A DNA stretch of 64,000 bases from contig OZ037766.1 of NCBI GenBank assembly GCA_964035545.1, positions 22,184,767-22,248,766 of the forward strand. Direction: 5' to 3'. Every line of letters begins with the position of its first letter. Position 1 is the stretch's first letter. Shown here in pieces: positions 27,701 through 45,549 of the stretch. A program made the position numbers and the translations under genes. This stretch comes from Bugula neritina. Lineage: Eukaryota > Bryozoa > Gymnolaemata > Cheilostomatida > Bugulidae. Below the pieces are notes generated by a model that made no database searches, was not told the DNA's origin, and saw nothing but the letters and a program-made list of their open reading frames with translations.

Positions 27701-29973
27701 TAGTAATTTGTGCAATTACTGAGCGTGAGTTATCTACTTGCGTATACTTAGTTGGCTATTCTACTAGCAATTACTAGGGTAGCTGTCGAGTAATTTTATT
27801 TATTATCCACAATAAAACACAAAGCAAACATTACATCAAATTATCCTATACATCAGTCAACTACTAACACATGTTTCTACTTCAAGCCTCCGCTTACAAC
27901 AACGTGATCAATTGTTAATAACCCGGGAAGTGTCACGTGAGTCGGAAGCATATCTTCGGTGCTGCTAATTGGTTGCTACATAAGGGTCTTAGTATTCCCA
28001 GAATAGAGAGAGGGCGATTCCCGTATTTGTACTTTGCATGACTCACTACAGGTGGTACTGGAGTATTTATTGCTAGTTTTACTTTTTTAAATAGTAAAAG
28101 GTAGTTAAGTGGAATTGCTGGAAATTTGCTGCTAAAAGTGTGTTGTTGTCACTATTTAAGTCCAGACATCTTTAAATAAGGTTAGTCAGTTATGATTTTG
28201 CATATTCAACAAAAGTATTTATTAATATCAATAAAGGTCATCAACTGATAATTTTGTTATAGGTCACGACCCAGCTCTGCTGAAAGAGAATCTGAAGGTT
28301 ATGACTCCGATGAGGCAGCTTTACAAATACAATCAGTATTAAGAGGCCACAGCGCACGCAAGCAATTCATCAACAGTAATTCCTCTCGGTGTGTTTTTAT
28401 ATATTAATGATAGTTTATTATGTCAGTTTTTAAGCATCTGTTTAGGCATATGGTGTATTGCTATGAGATGTTGAAATTTAATTTTCTTTTTTAGAAATTA
28501 GGCTTAGTTCTCAAGAAAAGCAGTTACAATGTATAGATAAAAATGCTATGCATATATTTTATTTTAGTTTCCTTTAATTTTAAAGTTTCCTTTTAAATCT
28601 CTTCTGCTGACAAGTTCAACAATTTTAAACTTTAGACAATAACTTTTTTCGAACTGTACGCTGCAATTTCCATCTAACAAAACTTAAGTATTTTGCAATT
28701 AAACATTTGCATCCTTTCAAACAATAGCATGTTGGCTAAGTTAAAACGTGTTTAGCAAAAATCTTTTAACCAGTAACCAATGACAATAAATTCAAAATAT
28801 TTATGTGAATTTAGCAATTAAGATTAGATTACTGAAATTGTGAAAACACACAGCTCCTTAATTTTATGGTTTTATTGTAAATTTTTTGTTGCTTGTGATC
28901 TTATCATCAATTCTAGAAAACGAGCTGTTCTTTTTCAGACCGCCAAGTGCTCGCTCCACTTCAAGTAGAAACACTTCACGACATACTAGAGCAGGCTCAA
29001 GTAAGTAATTTTATTAGATACTTCTTATGTATTTTAGAGAAGGTGAAAGCTGGTTCCAGTGATGTTAAATCAAGTGCTTGAAATGACTTGAAAATTTTAA
29101 TTGATTTGTTTCAAAACTTTGAAATTTCGAAAACTCAAAACACCGAATTGCTTAATTTTGTTTTTAGCATTAGAATTTAGATAATTCAATATAGTATAAT
29201 TTATTAGTGTTTTAATAAAACTCTAGTAATTACCTGAAACAAATTAGGTTGATTAATAATTTAATAGTTTTATTTACCCAACTAATAATTCTGCCTTTAG
29301 CTTCGAAATTCAGCTTTAAATTAAAATATTTAAACTGCGTTAACATTAATGTAGTGCTGTAATATTTATACACACTAGCATTTAATTAACTTTTATAAAT
29401 TGACTTGTACTAATAGTGATACTAGTGCAAAGTGTATTCCTTGTAAATGATTGCCTCGACATTGGAAAAGTAACATTACATAAACTGGTTTAGTATGAAA
29501 ATATGCAAAAATAGGTGCAGTTGCGGTAATAAATTATATTATTCTCCCAGCTTATTTGTTTATTGCCTAGTAGAAATATAGTTATTTTAAAAAAATTCTT
29601 TTTTACTTTTAATATTGTTTATATTCACCTTGTATTGATTTATTTACATGATCAACATCAGAACACATTTATAGATTTTCTTCATTGCTTATTTTACATT
29701 TAAATTTTTTGAAATAAATGAACTTGACAACACGGAAGTTATGTGAAAATCGTATTACTAATGGTTTCATATTTGATTGCAGGGAAAAAGCAGTCATCCT
29801 TAGATTCTGCTGGTGAAGATGAGAATAATAGTGATGAACTAGTAACTCCCAGATCTCGAACTAAAAATTTCACCAAACAATCTCAACTAATCAAACAAGA
29901 TAAGAAATCTTCAGCAAGTCGAAGTAGAATTACTTTAGATGACACCGATGATGACGATGATATTCAAATGTAG
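18736..29973 (+). CDS. IQCE: IQ motif-containing protein E (IQCE), 15 coding exons
   Basis: Coding exons are 18736-18910, 19063-19215, 19619-19806, 20306-20427, 20715-20861, 21036-21193, 21435-21593, 22149-22302, 22477-22569, 22825-23092, 24011-24124, 24434-24597, 28263-28388, 28939-29000 and 29783-29973, about 757 residues (human about 695). Identity rests on blocks matching human IQCE: PGTPVY...YYDEV, LKAKLRRVEEDN, then DLRRTLTDRKPDSS, LKQKIMRLEQQ, and an acidic DDTDDDDDIQM tail. The order is an N-terminal region, long coiled coil (about 125-450), an Arg/Ser/Pro-rich linker with repeated PPSPRDR units (about 450-515), then five IQ motifs (e.g. AAKTIQRGWRQH, AAELIQSAVRGH, AALQIQSVLRGH). In vertebrates IQCE helps anchor the EVC-EVC2 complex in cilia for Hedgehog signalling. 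The start at 18736 is the first ATG in the conserved part; an in-frame ATG at 18664 or an upstream exon is possible. Intron 12 is swollen by an LTR retrotransposon. Confidence 0.93.
24697..24899 (-). repeat. 3' LTR
   Basis: Starts TGTTGTAAGC and ends TTACTACA in element orientation, with TG...CA termini. It matches the copy at 27699-27901 over 203 bp with one difference (A/T near the middle of the plus-strand 'gtaattatattt'). The pol frame stops inside it. Confidence 0.95.
24875..26815 (-). CDS. truncated Pol: protease plus integrase zinc finger, no RT
   Basis: One open frame of up to 646 codons, probably entered by -1 frameshifting from gag near 26758. A retropepsin is clear (FLLDSGCTTN at about 152-160 with catalytic DSG, and AILGMPFL further on). 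An integrase N-terminal zinc finger follows, with H546, H550, C580 and C583 in H-x3-H-x29-C-x2-C spacing. Between them, where reverse transcriptase and RNase H should be, are only about 100 residues of low-complexity sequence. The DDE catalytic core after the zinc finger is also gone and the frame runs into the 3' LTR. The element cannot be autonomous. The open frame across the deletion may be chance or selection; it cannot be told here. Confidence 0.85.
   Translation of the reverse strand: MRKARTFPEELPSTPTRVKLPRPADVPTSCGPSVNHPGRPARLPPRWAPRGDVVKWRPPRQVGSSHSSPGSSTPFQHQHGSGRRLISEPARETVQAPQGVPPQPRQLVNSRRQPWTPRPTAREVQPRHTQLQPHGSSYFLPGKLAGKPANFLLDSGCTTNLLSRQFFDTLSAKVKDGLAPYEGDHGTLADGSCIPFYGIIELTGYIRNQAIQETFIVGQLNEDAILGMPFLQRHGCRIDFSKSAMIMGDRELACVDKFGRPLAGAVQVVRSCTIPGHSRATVRCKVDGGQTSELGVVESTHSRIQLAHSFSRLTGQGEISVQCVNPSSETVDLPPRSMLGRFHPVQEEAIGPSSGATTEGPQQSPSQGRRTVPTHASPPPGTRGCTGNGKRQAMARLPHGYSEAFRHTDHDARLNRAGCREVPRAAKTAPAQQLQQRADTPPEAVQSLRAKPVWAGNVRELPKLQESLPGVVADVYRAKQEGRRPSSKQRRQGCAELRLYCQRWNSLRVGPDGLLTMTLAANSRQPARKRVVCPVAIRRELIQDTHEKTHGGVQGVVTKLQLRWYWPNMERDIRRRVRRCKVCQTNKHSRLPGKAGRQTHCARRSWQAETVVLAGNTSMTPQEDLARRERPLPSLKVLVVVSGGLK
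26713..27663 (-). CDS. retrotransposon Gag polyprotein
   Basis: A 316-residue uninterrupted frame starting MAEDGTELP, just inside the primer site. The central part (YRLKAPTFTGEEAVEQFIQEF and following) resembles the Gag capsid-like region of Ty3/Gypsy elements. Near the C-terminus is one CCHC zinc knuckle (C-x2-C-x4-H-x4-C, CWGCGRPGHFQKNC). Gag packages element RNA. Its last 100 bases overlap the pol frame, which lies in the -1 frame. Codon use is GC-rich, unlike the host genes. The frame looks intact, so this copy might supply Gag. Confidence 0.88.
   Translation of the reverse strand: MAEDGTELPIPLNEGERDNVDIPVEPVVLEEEVRISREHGEDRYRLKAPTFTGEEAVEQFIQEFQDVMEVAQWPPRVALLKLRMALTDKAKPYEAGPDIDGIFASLRARFGISPIDARARLQRMRRDPHTSLQEHAATVYPLAQIAFRDLPPVHRERYTYDAFVQSINDLGLHHQFQARGVTTVEDALAVREAYLMATHMHRNRVASRQVATEHTTAHTEPNAAPSAVANVNQMSLASKVAQMTDMLDKLVATLAPPGQVDTAREPCGPQVQSPGMGHNFCWGCGRPGHFQKNCPQLQQGLNYHGPQMFPPPAGRL
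26719..26764 (-). promoter_or_regulatory. candidate -1 ribosomal frameshift signal
   Basis: In element orientation the heptamer GTTAAAC (26764-26758) is read TTA-AAC in gag and GTT-AAA after a one-base slip, which enters the pol frame exactly. Four bases later comes a perfect 11-bp inverted repeat, ACGGCCCGCAG / CTGCGGGCCGT (26753-26743 and 26729-26719), around a 13-base loop. The same heptamer is used by equine arteritis virus. Function is inferred. Confidence 0.7.
27680..27697 (-). promoter_or_regulatory. primer-binding site complementary to tRNA-Leu 3' end
   Basis: The plus strand reads ATCCCACCGCTGCCACCA, which matches the 3' end, including CCA, of animal tRNA-Leu (AAG/UAG type) as I remember it. 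It lies one base inside the 5' LTR, where minus-strand DNA synthesis is primed. The clam element Steamer is also reported to use tRNA-Leu. Confidence 0.75.
27699..27901 (-). repeat. 5' LTR
   Basis: Partner of the 24697-24899 copy, same length and termini. It is followed after one base by the primer-binding site. A TATA-like AATAAA/ATAATTA stretch inside could serve as promoter or poly(A) signal, but this is not certain. Confidence 0.95.
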
Positions 29974-30370
29974 ATAAAATATAAACTCATGACATGTTAG
30001 CTTTTATTCCCGGAAAATCAAGATGAATCAACCTTGTTACTGTAGTTGAAATGTTGGTCCACTTTTATACATACTTCTATAAATAATGCCTGCAAATAAC
30101 AATATGCTACTCATAATTATGTGTTAACAATGATTATTATTGCTTTGTAGTAATATAAGTTATAAATTAACATTATTCTTAAGTTTGCAATCTGCAATAT
30201 GGATACTTTTACCATTTTTCCCAATATATTTTCAATTTTTAAATTAAAATTAGTACAATAGTACAATTCACTCTGTAGTATTCCATTGCTGATTTTCATT
30301 TTTATACTACATGTGCATTAGTTTATTTGATCCATGTGATTCAATATAAATTAGTTACAACTGTGCCTTT

Positions 30371-30376
30371 AATAAA
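30371..30376 (+). terminator. possible IQCE polyadenylation signal
   Basis: An AATAAA about 400 bp after the IQCE stop is the first canonical hexamer I found on the plus strand here. Confidence 0.4.
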
Positions 30377-31379
30377 ATTGTAAAGACCTGTTGTTCAATT
30401 AGCCTTTTGCATTGAATTTTTCATAAGTTTGAAATAATATAGGTATATTAATTGTCTAATAGCTTATATTGATTAGGAGTACAATCGAAAAATATAATTG
30501 TGATTTTCTGTTAAAATAAAACAATAACTTTAAATCAGTTTTCATCTGTAGCACAGAAATTGCAATATGTAATGTAATAAGACCCTTACGATTTGCATCA
30601 CACTTATGAGTTATTATCACGTTGGTTCTTCTGTAAAGCCTATTTATCTTCATTAGCATTATGCAACAACCAACAATGACAATGTAACTGCAAAAAATTT
30701 ACAGTTTAATTTCATCAAAAATACTATCGACATGAATAACTAAATACTGAAACATACAAATTTAGTGTATAATCTACAAATAGTACTACCATTACTTGAA
30801 TATATATTCTCTAGAATTATCATAATGTGTACAAATAATATTTCCAATGGTAATAATAAATATAAAATCACTTACTTTTAGATTTATTATTATTATTATA
30901 TTATGTAATACTACTTTCACACACAATGATAATGATCATAATCATAAGGGGCAATTGTAATGCTTAAGAGTAAGCTTTCCCTGTCTCCTTCACTAAAGGC
31001 AAGAACTCAGTAACCCACTAATTATAAACTGTAAAGTGGTTTCTGATTAAAAAGCATTATTAGTATTATTATTGTTAGTATTAAACTATTGTAATTAGTA
31101 TCACTGTTTCTATTGCATTATTAGTAACTAATGTTGATAATTTAAGTTGAAGTTGATGATAATTTTACTTTTATTTTTACCAGCATCAAATGGAAGAGAT
31201 CATCATTGGTTAAATTTATTCATTAAATTTATTGACTAAACTTGAATAATTAATTATAATTATAATTAATTATAATTATGATACTAATTTTATTGAAAAA
31301 TTGTTGAAACTAAATCTCTTAACTGCTATTTACTAATTATTCCCAATACAAGGATTGTAATCTTAAATCATCTTTATAA

Positions 31380-32140
31380 TCAAAGTTTTTCAAGCTGGTC
31401 CAGTTCTCTTCCTAGCTTACACAAATGACTTGCCAACCTACATAAACTGTAAACTAAGCCTATGCGCTGGTGATATACTAATTTATCAAGTAGTGAACCC
31501 TTGAGAAAACAAACTTCATAAGCCTTTCAGGCCGACATTAATGCACAAGAGGATTGAGTCAAGGCATCATACGCGTCATTTAATGCTGATAAATTTTCCG
31601 TTATGGTATATGGTCGTCAACCACTGACTCATGATGCTAAGTATTTTGCACATACTCCTCTCTCCGTCGCACAAGAAACAAAGCGTCTAGGTGTCCTTCT
31701 ACAAAGAGACGTAAATTTCACCAACCGTGTTAACTACAAAACCAGTAAAGCTAAGAGACATTTACTTTTAGGTGTGATTAAGTGTGCCTTGTCTAATGTA
31801 CCAGACAAAGCCAATGTACATACATATATCCTAATATTAGAGATATAGAAATGGTGCATAATAAATATAAGATTTATTGCAAAATTGAAAGGAAAAAACA
31901 GTATCACTACGGCATGGGACAAAATGAAACTCTTGAAACTCTTACAGAAACGCTTAGTGTTACTGACAATGACAGACGATACAAACTCAAGAATAATTTA
32001 TTATTGAGACTTCTCTCTAACGAGAAAAATTATTATCACTATGCATCTCTAACAAATTCCTATAGTGAATGGATGAGCACCAAGACCCAAAATAGAAATA
32101 TTACAAGCATATCTAGTTTTACTAGGTCATGATCATCATC
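31380..32140 (+). pseudogene. degenerate non-LTR (LINE) reverse transcriptase, 3' part
   Basis: Conceptual translation gives GPVLFLAYTNDLPTYI, then a region at the position of the catalytic YADD box that reads CAGD, then, after a stop and frame changes, KRLGVLLQRDVNFTNRV and the hydrophilic C-terminal part. This is the layout of a Jockey/CR1-type ORF2 from RT motif B onward. In-frame stops and frameshifts show it is dead. An (atc)n run follows at about 32128 and may be the 3' tail. Confidence 0.75.
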
Positions 32141-32627
32141 ATCATACAACTTGCAAGGCCCGCCGCAAGAGAGACCCCTAAAAACCAGCAACTTACTACC
32201 AGTACTAACTACGTCTACGAGTACTACAACTAAAAGTACAACAGCTTCCAGTTCCTTCCAAAAACAGTAACACTAACAGCAATAGCCCGAGAGCTTAAAT
32301 CTAATTTTTAATTCTATTCTTAAAAATTACTATTACTATTAGTATTACTCAATTAGTCAAACTCAACGTCAACGATTCACAATGACAATGCTGAATGCAA
32401 CAGCGTTGCCTTAGAAGTTTGGCGTTGCAATTCTCATTCTCATTCTGCAGTGCAACTCTGCAAGTGCAACACACTCACACTGACACTGTGACTCACTGAC
32501 TGAAAGTGAAAATACTTGCTAACCTGTAATCGGAAACTATAAAGACGTGGCTCCTGATACATGGTGTAGTGTTACTTAAAAAAGAAGGGGTAAGAACTAA
32601 AAGGTCAGTTTAGTAGTACTACTAATA

Positions 32628-32837
32628 CTAATAGTTTAGTTTATTACTATAACTGTTGACTGTAAGTATTAGTATTACTTCATTGGTCACTTTTAGAAAA
32701 ACTGCACTTTTGACCTTGACCCCTGTTTTTAGCAACGAATTCAAATAATCGGCCTTGGGGTTGTCGTTTTCATGCCCATCGAAATATCGTGCCAAAGCAG
32801 TGAAACAAATAGCTAAAGGAATTTGTTTTGAAATCAT
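32628..32837 (-). CDS. unrecognised small ORF, 69 codons
   Basis: Starts MISKQIPLAICFTALARY and continues with DGHENDNPKADYLNSLL. It is less AT-rich than its surroundings and its first two thirds look protein-like, with a short hydrophobic N-terminal stretch. I do not recognise it, and no clear splice donor or partner exon was seen. It could be a microprotein, a single exon or chance. Confidence 0.15.
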   Translation of the reverse strand: MISKQIPLAICFTALARYFDGHENDNPKADYLNSLLKTGVKVKSAVFLKVTNEVILILTVNSYSNKLNY

Positions 32838-33039
32838 TTCCGTTCCAACGCAGCGTTAGTTATTCTCAACAAGTCTATAATAAATTTAACACTGGTAGTC
32901 TGCTACAGAGTCCCTATATTTATTACGTACATATATTATTGAATTTAGTTTTTAAGCTATTTGAATAATAATAATTCAGTTTATTTTAATTTTTAGCCAA
33001 GACATTGTAAATTTCAAGTTATATTAGTATACTAATCGA

Positions 33040-33270
33040 CTGAGAGTGAGACTCACTATGACTATCACTATCAGTATCACTATCACTGTATCAATATCAC
33101 TATCACTATAAGTATCAGTATGAGTATCAATATCATAATACCATGAGTGTATGAATATTAATATTATTAATTACAGTATGAGTATGAATTAGAATATCAA
33201 TATGAGATTCAGATTTAATGTGACTATCACTATGACTATGAGTATCAGTATGTCTAACTCTATCACTATG
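33040..33270. repeat. degenerate hexanucleotide-like repeat (tatcac/gagtat)
   Basis: Interspersed units such as actatcactatcagtatcac and gactatgagtatcagtatg. Low complexity, no coding potential. Confidence 0.75.
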
Positions 33271-33471
33271 GTCTACCGTCTATCATTCTACTTCTAGTTC
33301 TATGAGCCTACCAAGTCCAACACTCGCAGTCACACTTTGAGTTGAGTTGGAGATTCATATTGATGATGGTTGATCATCAAAATATATTAATATTACATTT
33401 ATTGATTAAAAGTAAAACGAATTTAATACTATTATCAAGTTTGATATTTATAATTGTTGTGGTTTCATCTC

Positions 33472-33570
33472 AGATGGGCGCTTCTCAGTTAGACGCTAGG
33501 CTAAATTTCCCATTTAGATGCTTTCCCAGTTAAAAAATAGCATCTAACTGGGAAACGTCTATTTGGGATG
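33472..33570. repeat. about 100-bp imperfect palindrome
   Basis: The left arm (cagatgggcgcttctcagtt agacgc) is nearly the reverse complement of the right arm (gcatctaactgggaaacgtc...), and a third related segment (agatgctttcccagtta) lies in between. A hairpin or small MITE is likely. Confidence 0.5.
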
Positions 33571-34105
33571 ACACCATTATTGTATATTCATCATTCATGT
33601 TGATATTTGATTTGAGTTTAGCTTTTTTATCTTTATTTTTTATGTTTGTATTGATATTTAATAAATGTAATATATTATTATTTATTGTAAAATTATTGAT
33701 GTCAATATTTCCAGCAGATTTAAACTATTAAAGGGATATTTGTTAATAATTGCTCATACTGATACTAAAATTTTTATAGTGAATATAATACATAATACTT
33801 ATACTAATAGTGTTGGTAATACATTGGAGTTGGTATTATAATTATTAACAGTAGTAGCCATAGAATATATATGAATAGCTCATTTAGTTCTACTGAAAGT
33901 GTCAGGTACTGTTATTGTTATCATTCACATGTATAAGTTTTTTTTCTAAACAGAGTTACAGATTATTACAGTTTGTGAAGACAGTCTAATAACATTTGTA
34001 CAATAATAGATAGTTTCATGTCTTCACATTTTTTAGGTTGGACACCTCCATTCAACAACCTAAGGCTAATGAGCTGTCTGTTGTATAATCCAAGTTGGCA
34101 CCACC

Positions 34106-37606
<3,501 letters not shown>

Positions 37607-37830
37607 CATATAGCATACACTTATTTGATTATACTTACATTTTATGGTACGATGGCTAATAGTGTCTTTATATTCAAATTGATAAGGTATTTCTAATTAC
37701 CTTGCAAATTAATATGTATTTTGGTGCATTTTACCTAGTCTTGCTAAATTTTTTATCCTATTTTGCGTAAATAATAAATTGCAGTGCAAAATGTAGCTGC
37801 CAACATTTTTGTGCTGTTGTATTACTGTGT

Positions 37831-37836
37831 AATAAA
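37831..37836 (+). terminator. polyadenylation signal of the SLC17-like gene
   Basis: Canonical AATAAA 225 bp after the stop codon, in the same orientation. Confidence 0.55.
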
Positions 37837-39127
37837 ACCTAATTTGGGAGTTATGTCCCCCCAGAAAGATCTCGCGACAATTGTATTTTTTTACTAGTTG
37901 ATGGATTGTGTTGTTTGAATTATTTAAGCCAATAGTTGTTAGTTAAAGTAATATAGTGTCTTTTAGCAACTCAGATATTTATGAGGTTTTTTTTTGTTGC
38001 AGGTATTTGTTTTGTTGTGTATGTTACCTACAAGTTAAATAAATGAAATCATATCTCCTTGGATTAATTTCTGTTATAAATTTTCACTCTTTACAACTTT
38101 AAGATGAATTAACTGTTGAACAAAATTTTAAAAACCTATTAGCTTTCAACTAGCACTGTTTCTAGATTGTAGAGCTTAGACCCTTTTGATATGAACCTCT
38201 CTCCCTAACTAAAATCACCAAGCATTAAAATCACCACAGTGCATTTAAGTATATTAACCTTCTACTGCCAATAGAAATTATAATATGCACAGTTTTGCTT
38301 TACTTTGTTTTATAATTTAGTGTTGCCTAAATATTTATGCCTCTGCCTTAAAAAGTCTATGTTATGTAACTTAGCTTAGGGGCATCACATATAATACTCT
38401 GGCCAAATGGAACAGTTCACAAGCTGTACTTTCCTCACTGAACCAAATGCCTTACACTTTTAACTTGCAAATTAAATAAACTTTCATCTTTTGAAAATTT
38501 ATATTATTTTGATTCATTCAGTTGCGAGGCTTTCAAGTGGTATATAAGTAAACTCAATTAATCCTGTTAATTCCAATACAAATATTCTATCGCCTTGACT
38601 GCATGTATAAGCGCTATAACAAGCACAATATAAATAGCCTGTTCCTTATCTACTTCATGGCAATAGCTGTAGTCGCTATAGCTTTTTGTATCTGCTAATT
38701 CAATAAGACCTATGAATAAATTCTATTGTTTTTTAAAAAGGGTGCTTGACAAAAGGCTTGCATAGTTTACTGCAGTGCTTTTAATTTGACAGCTATAGCC
38801 TTTTATACTTCATGTTAACTAGACATACACAGAAAGTTTGGTTCATAGGAAACGAAATTTTTATTTGCATCTCGGATGTAAACTGTACTTATAACTCATA
38901 TTTTCTCATTTTGAATGCCAACGTTTGAAGGTATTTATGGATTAAAGTCACCGCATTATCTATTTAATCAGTATTTATAATATATATTGTACTCCAGTGT
39001 TTTACCATTAAAGTAACAATAACTGACACAGTGTTGAGTAAGCTTTAACATTAAAACTGTGAACCATTAGGTATTATAGAGTTCATATATTGTGTTATTA
39101 CTGATCTATAGAAAACTGTCTGACATG

Positions 39128-39236
39128 ATGCACAAGGGGATATTCAAACCCTATAAGGGCCATTAGTTATGTTAGGAAAGACATCCACGTTGAACATTCT
39201 AGGCTCAGATCTTATTGCCAGTACGGCATGAAGCAA
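39128..39236 (+). mobile_element. SINE fragment
   Basis: A degraded box B ('atattcaaaccct') followed by 'gccattagttatgttaggaaagacatcca' matches the centre of the SINE family seen at 16935 and 56143. The tRNA head is mostly missing. Confidence 0.55.
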
Positions 39237-40176
39237 ACAAAGTCTATAAGGCTCAAATAAAATTTTAGCAACAGCTTCTTTTCAGAGTTTTGACTGCAAT
39301 TATTTTATTGTAGCTTAACATTATTATAATCAAATACACTTCATTCCTATTATTTAATAACCTATCTCTGATACCAGATCATTTACCTAATATAAGTTAT
39401 AAACTGGCATATGGAACTATTTGACTATTTTACAATTCTCCAAATCTAAAGCCGTCATAAATAGGTTATATAATGCTCATCAACCTGATTTCATAAAGCT
39501 TCTTACACACGATAGGCTAACAGTTATTATATGTAATGAAGTTTTTCTTATAATTTATATTACAAATTCTATTGCCGCTATAGGTAGTTGCAGCATAAAC
39601 AAAGTTCATGAAATAAACTTATGCTTTATTTTTTAAATTATGTTTTGTTTTGGAAATTTAGATTGGTACTGCTAAGTTTTAAACATAAAAAGTTACTGCT
39701 GGAATTGGGTTTTTTAAGCTACCACAATTGCATATCCTACTTCTCACTATCTAGCTATAGTCAATTACCAAATAACACAAAAGTTGGTATATATGTATCC
39801 AAATGCCTTTTTTGTATCACCAATCACTAAATAATAAGATGTTGCACCAAGGCTGGTGAGGAACTTAGTGGAGGTCAAAAGGTTACATACTTGTTGAATA
39901 ATGTATATGTATAGTAAACACTTTTTTATATTCTAATTTCATATATTTTAAGATACTATAAGCATAGTTGCACTTTTTTAGATAAATTATGTAGCCTACA
40001 TATATGTTTAGCTATTTGTACGCATGTATTTGTGAAACACTAAAATGTACTGCATGCATGTATGAAATTGTGGAACTGCTGCATCTAATAAAATGTAATT
40101 AAGCCATATAATATACGATATTAAAAGTATGTGCGTATTGCAGGAAATCAGTTGTGTAGAAGGTCACATATATAAG

Positions 40177-45549
<5,373 letters not shown>

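Larger units (their letters stand above)
24697..27901 (-). mobile_element. internally deleted Gypsy-type LTR retrotransposon
   Basis: Two 203-bp LTRs bound a GC-rich insert in the AT-rich IQCE intron 12, antisense to the gene. In element orientation the order is 5' LTR (27901-27699), tRNA-Leu-type primer site, gag, a protease and integrase zinc-finger reading frame, and 3' LTR (24899-24697). The LTRs differ at one site by eye, so insertion is recent. Total length is 3.2 kb against about 5 kb for autonomous relatives: reverse transcriptase, RNase H and the integrase DDE core are absent. No exact target duplication is visible (GGTGG on the left, ACGTG on the right). Without it the host intron would be about 460 bp, normal for this gene. 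Confidence 0.93.
29974..34105. other. intergenic, IQCE to SLC17-like gene
   Basis: Contains the IQCE 3' UTR, a dead LINE (31380-32140), a possible small minus-strand reading frame (32628-32837), a degenerate tatcac/gagtat tract (33040-33270), a palindromic element (33472-33570) and a likely 5' UTR exon of the transporter whose acceptor 'ttttttag' ends near 34035. Nothing else was recognised. Confidence 0.5.
37607..40176. other. intergenic, SLC17-like gene to tetraspanin
   Basis: Holds the transporter 3' UTR and a SINE fragment near 39128-39236. An acceptor-like 'tattgcag' ending at 40143 just before the tetraspanin start suggests an upstream 5' UTR exon whose other end I cannot place. No other gene was seen. 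Confidence 0.5.

Noticed and set aside
24869-27703. Several plus-strand and extra minus-strand open frames across the retrotransposon
   Set aside because: They are shadows of the GC-rich gag and pol frames. They lack family motifs, whereas the minus-strand frames at 26713-27663 and 24875-26815 have zinc knuckle, protease and integrase finger.
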